A DNA stretch of 64,000 nucleotides from Dichetophora obliterata (lineage: Eukaryota > Arthropoda > Insecta > Diptera > Sciomyzidae). The translations under genes were made by a program, and so were the position numbers. The notes under the pieces are model-generated. The model was given only the letters and a program-made list of their open reading frames with translations, made no database searches and was not told where the DNA came from. The first letter of the stretch is position 1; every line of letters starts with the position of its first letter. The stretch lies in NCBI GenBank assembly GCA_963920525.1, contig OY986438.1, forward strand, positions 187,408,388-187,472,387. The letters run 5' to 3'. This document shows, one piece after another, positions 61,313 through 64,000 of this stretch.

Positions 61313-61829
61313 AAATCACAAATAATCACAATTTACAATTTATTTTGCACCAAAAAAGTTTATGTGGAATAGAGGAAAGGCTTGCAGGTTGCCACATCAT
61401 ACCTTCTTTGACCATTTCTTGCTTAAGAAATACAAATTATAACGCAAATTTTTAGAAGCATCTGTGATTGAACCTTTTAAATTTTGGCTTGCAAGTTGCC
61501 ACCTCTTAAAAATTGCTGCAAGTGTAGAAAAACTCAAGTAAAAGCACCTAATTTAGAAAACAGTTAAAAGTTATTGAATTTTATTTCAATGAATGATTGA
61601 AAATTCAGATTTGCATAACGGGCATGGAGACATGAAAAATTGCCTTCAGAATCACAATTTGAGCAAGTTTACGAAATTGCAAGCCCAAAAAACTCTATGT
61701 TAAAATTATCAGATGTATCTACATCGTGTAGCGTGCTATCAACGACAATATGCCTTGTTTTCATTGTATTCCCTTTCATTGGCTCTATTAACGCCAGGAC
61801 TTTCACAATAATAATAAATGGCGTATGTT
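61313..61829. other. No gene recognised
   Basis: AT-rich. A phrase 'gcaggttgccac' (near 61383) and 'gcaagttgccacctctta' (near 61491) is a loose ~110-bp repeat. The 68-codon frame at 61640-61846 has no domain. Confidence 0.4.
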
Positions 61830-62192
61830 GCAGCAGATCACAATAATCTTTTTAAAGGATACACAATCCTTGGCTCTGCTTCATTTCCTACTTATTTAGC
61901 AGCTATCCAAACAACAAAAGTAGAAAAACTAAATAACAAAAATGTTGCTTCTACGTTCTGCACGATGTCATCAGCATCGTTAAGTAGGTGTTTTAATTTG
62001 TTAAAGTTAATGCGGTAAGCTATATTGCAGCAGATCACAATAATCTATTGAAATCCGCAGGTGTTTTTTTGAAAGGCGTGTGTATTGGCTTTCCTACATA
62101 TTAAGCAGTTTTCCAAACAATAAAAAAAAATAACAAAAATGTTGCTTCTACTTACTACACGATGTCATCAGCATCGTTAAGTAGGTGTTTTT
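61830..62192 (+). repeat. Direct duplication, period ~197 bp
   Basis: 'gcagcagatcacaataatct' starts at 61830 and again at 62027. The copies share 'ggctt/ctgctt…tttcctac', 'aaacaa', 'aataacaaaaatgttgcttc' and the block 'cacgatgtcatcagcatcgt' plus 'taagtaggtgttttt', ending about 61996 and 62192. They have diverged by indels in the middle. No protein is evident. Confidence 0.85.
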
Positions 62193-63699
62193 TTAGTGAT
62201 GTGAATGCGTTTGTGATATTGTTGGTAATTTTTTTTTTTGTTTTTGCATAGCGCGAAGGAAAATTAGCAACTGACCACAACTGCGTTGACATATGCGTTT
62301 TCTTAGTTACAGAAAAAAATATGACATCAAATAATATGGAATTAATAAGCGCGGGCATGACATAGGTAAGGTATCTTAAATGCTTGTTAAAATTAATTTC
62401 GTGTGTATACTTTAATATTTTTTAATTAACTTTGTTATTAAAAATTTTTGAATTTTAAAAAAATTTAATCAAAATATTATTAAATGAAATTATTAAAAAA
62501 AACATTTTATTATTAAATCTTTGAAACTGCGTGTTAATAGTTTCTAGATTGCAAATATTTAAGATAAACTTAACTTTAATAATTGAAAACTCAGCGCCCA
62601 CGTTCGCTTTAAACTCATTCTTTATTTAACTAATTTGACACTTCAACGTGTATGAGAATATTTTAGGAAAAGAGAATAAGAAACAATGTAATAACATTTA
62701 TCAGAAAGAAATAACAAGAGGTAATGATAAAACAGTGGGGCACAATTAGTGCATTACTGCTCCGGTTTATAAATACTTAACACTACGAAAAACTTTGCTT
62801 CTCTCATGTGTCCACTGAATCATTTTTTATTTTTTTGAAACATGTGAATAACCTGAGGATTTCAGGAGGTTATTTTTGTTTCATTTTGTTATGTTTCCTA
62901 GCAATGTCCTTTCAAGCCTTCTTAACTTACAAATATAAATGTTTTCTATCGTTTGATCACAATTTTATTGAGCAAACTTTTCTAATGCTTGCCATGTTGT
63001 TGCAAAAAGTAGCCAATTTAAGTTGATTTTAAGCTATTGACATTAAAGAATGCTATTAAAATCTCCTTAAAGAGTCCTAAATAAACTTGAATGTTTTTTG
63101 AAAACGGAAATGATGCCAAATCTTTGTTTATTTGTTTTGAATTGATTGATAAAGTTGATTGGTTGTTGATTCATTGAATTTGATATAAGACAATTTACAT
63201 CATCATAAAAAGTATGGGGCAAGGCTAAGGTTTTTTGAGTATTAGAACGCTTCAATGTTACATTCAAAAGGGAGTGGGAGTTTATTTGTAAACTTAGGTA
63301 ATGAATATTTAGACTTAATTAATTTGATTAGTTCATGGAAAAACAAACGTGCTTAAGACATTTCATCGGCTCAGTTTGAAACTGTTTCCAACATCTTATA
63401 AGCATTTACAAAAGATTAATTTATTAAAATTCACAAAAAAAAAGTTACAAAGAATAATGGTAGGCTCCCCAGAAAGGAAGATACGTACACGGGTAGAAAA
63501 GTATCAAGAAAATAAGCTATCAGCTTACACTCAAGCGTAAATTTCTCAATTCAAGAATCATTTTGCTCGAATTTAGCATATTTAAAACACATGATATTAA
63601 GAAAAAAATGTTTAATTCAAGAATAATTTGCTTATAAATCCAGAATATTTTTGAAGTGAAACTTCTTAGGCGACGATTTTTTGAGGGTAAAATTTTTTG
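62193..63699. other. No gene recognised
   Basis: AT-rich. Frames of 60-80 codons (62155-62358 minus, 62808-63026 plus, 63067-63267 minus, 63349-63540 plus) show no domain. No transposon end found. Confidence 0.45.
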
Positions 63700-64000
63700 A
63701 GCCTCCCCAGTGTGCCAAACGGATCTGTTACGAATCCGTAACGAACTCACTTCTTCGTACATTTTGTCCGAAACGGATTGCGTTTCGCATCCGGAACGGA
63801 TCCTTTTTCGTATGAAATTCCTCTCTCCGTTACGGACTTCAGTTACGAATCCGTTTCGGACTTCAGATACGAATCCGTTTCGGACTTCAGTTACGAATCC
63901 GTTTCGGACTTCAGATACGAATCCGTTTCGGACTTCAGATACGAATCCGTTTTGGGCTTCAGATACGAATCCATTTCGGACTTCATATACGAAACAGACG
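63700..64000 (+). repeat. 24-bp CpG-containing minisatellite, continuing past the window
   Basis: From 63843, six full 24-bp units ('atacgaatccgtttcggac' plus 'ttcag', first base a or t) end at 63986, and a seventh, diverging, runs to 64000. Each unit contains the hairpin-capable 'tccgtttcgga'. Upstream (63715-63842) irregular relatives occur: 'gttacgaatccgtaacgaac', 'tccgaaacggattgcg', 'catccggaacggatcc'. The block is far richer in CpG than its surroundings. Not coding. Confidence 0.9.

Overview
The window looks like heterochromatic or gene-poor DNA from an insect, most likely a fly. I infer this from the transposon families present (mellifera-type and rosa-type mariners, RTE LINE, hAT, PIF/Harbinger, piggyBac, Helitron), a 58-nt intron in one of them, and very high A+T content. 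I see no rRNA, tRNA, CRISPR or bacterial gene, and no complete cellular gene.

Positions 1-34995 are one uninterrupted satellite array, all in the same orientation. About 65 copies of a ~500-535 bp monomer can be counted. Each monomer is built from three diverged ~160-190 bp subunits that share a core around 'aatcgtcctt'. Above the monomer there is a ~3.1 kb six-monomer higher-order repeat (about 5.85-13.6 kb) and multi-kilobase module duplications (about 20-34 kb). The array stops exactly at the 5' end of a broken mariner at 34996.

Positions 35.0-49.2 kb are AT-rich, with scattered repeats: a ~220-bp-arm near-perfect palindrome (37.9-38.4 kb), a foldback-like element (39.5-40.9 kb), a complete non-autonomous PIF/Harbinger element with TTA target duplications and a decayed two-exon Myb/SANT-like gene (41.3-42.7 kb), a possible LINE endonuclease scrap (45.8-46.0 kb), one weak candidate exon (46.5-46.7 kb), and a 534-bp MITE with TAA duplications (48.7-49.2 kb).

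Positions 49.3-55.9 kb hold the most striking structure, a multi-level nest of transposons whose insertion order can be read from target-site duplications. A Helitron helicase remnant was hit twice: by an internally deleted rosa-type mariner (TA duplication) and by a near full-length RTE LINE (AGCTCCT duplication). The RTE was then hit by a hAT element (GCTATAGC duplication). The hAT carries a long-inverted-repeat foldback element, and one arm of that foldback holds a 210-bp miniature element (AATT duplication). Helicase and reverse transcriptase reading frames resume across the inserts.

Positions 55.9-64.0 kb contain AT-rich sequence with one weak candidate exon, a near-complete piggyBac element (58.6-61.3 kb) whose 612-codon frame has no frameshift and only three internal stops, all TGA, a ~197-bp direct duplication (61.8-62.2 kb), and a GC-richer 24-bp minisatellite running off the window end. 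No multi-gene pathway is present. What ties the window together is repeat expansion and serial transposon insertion.
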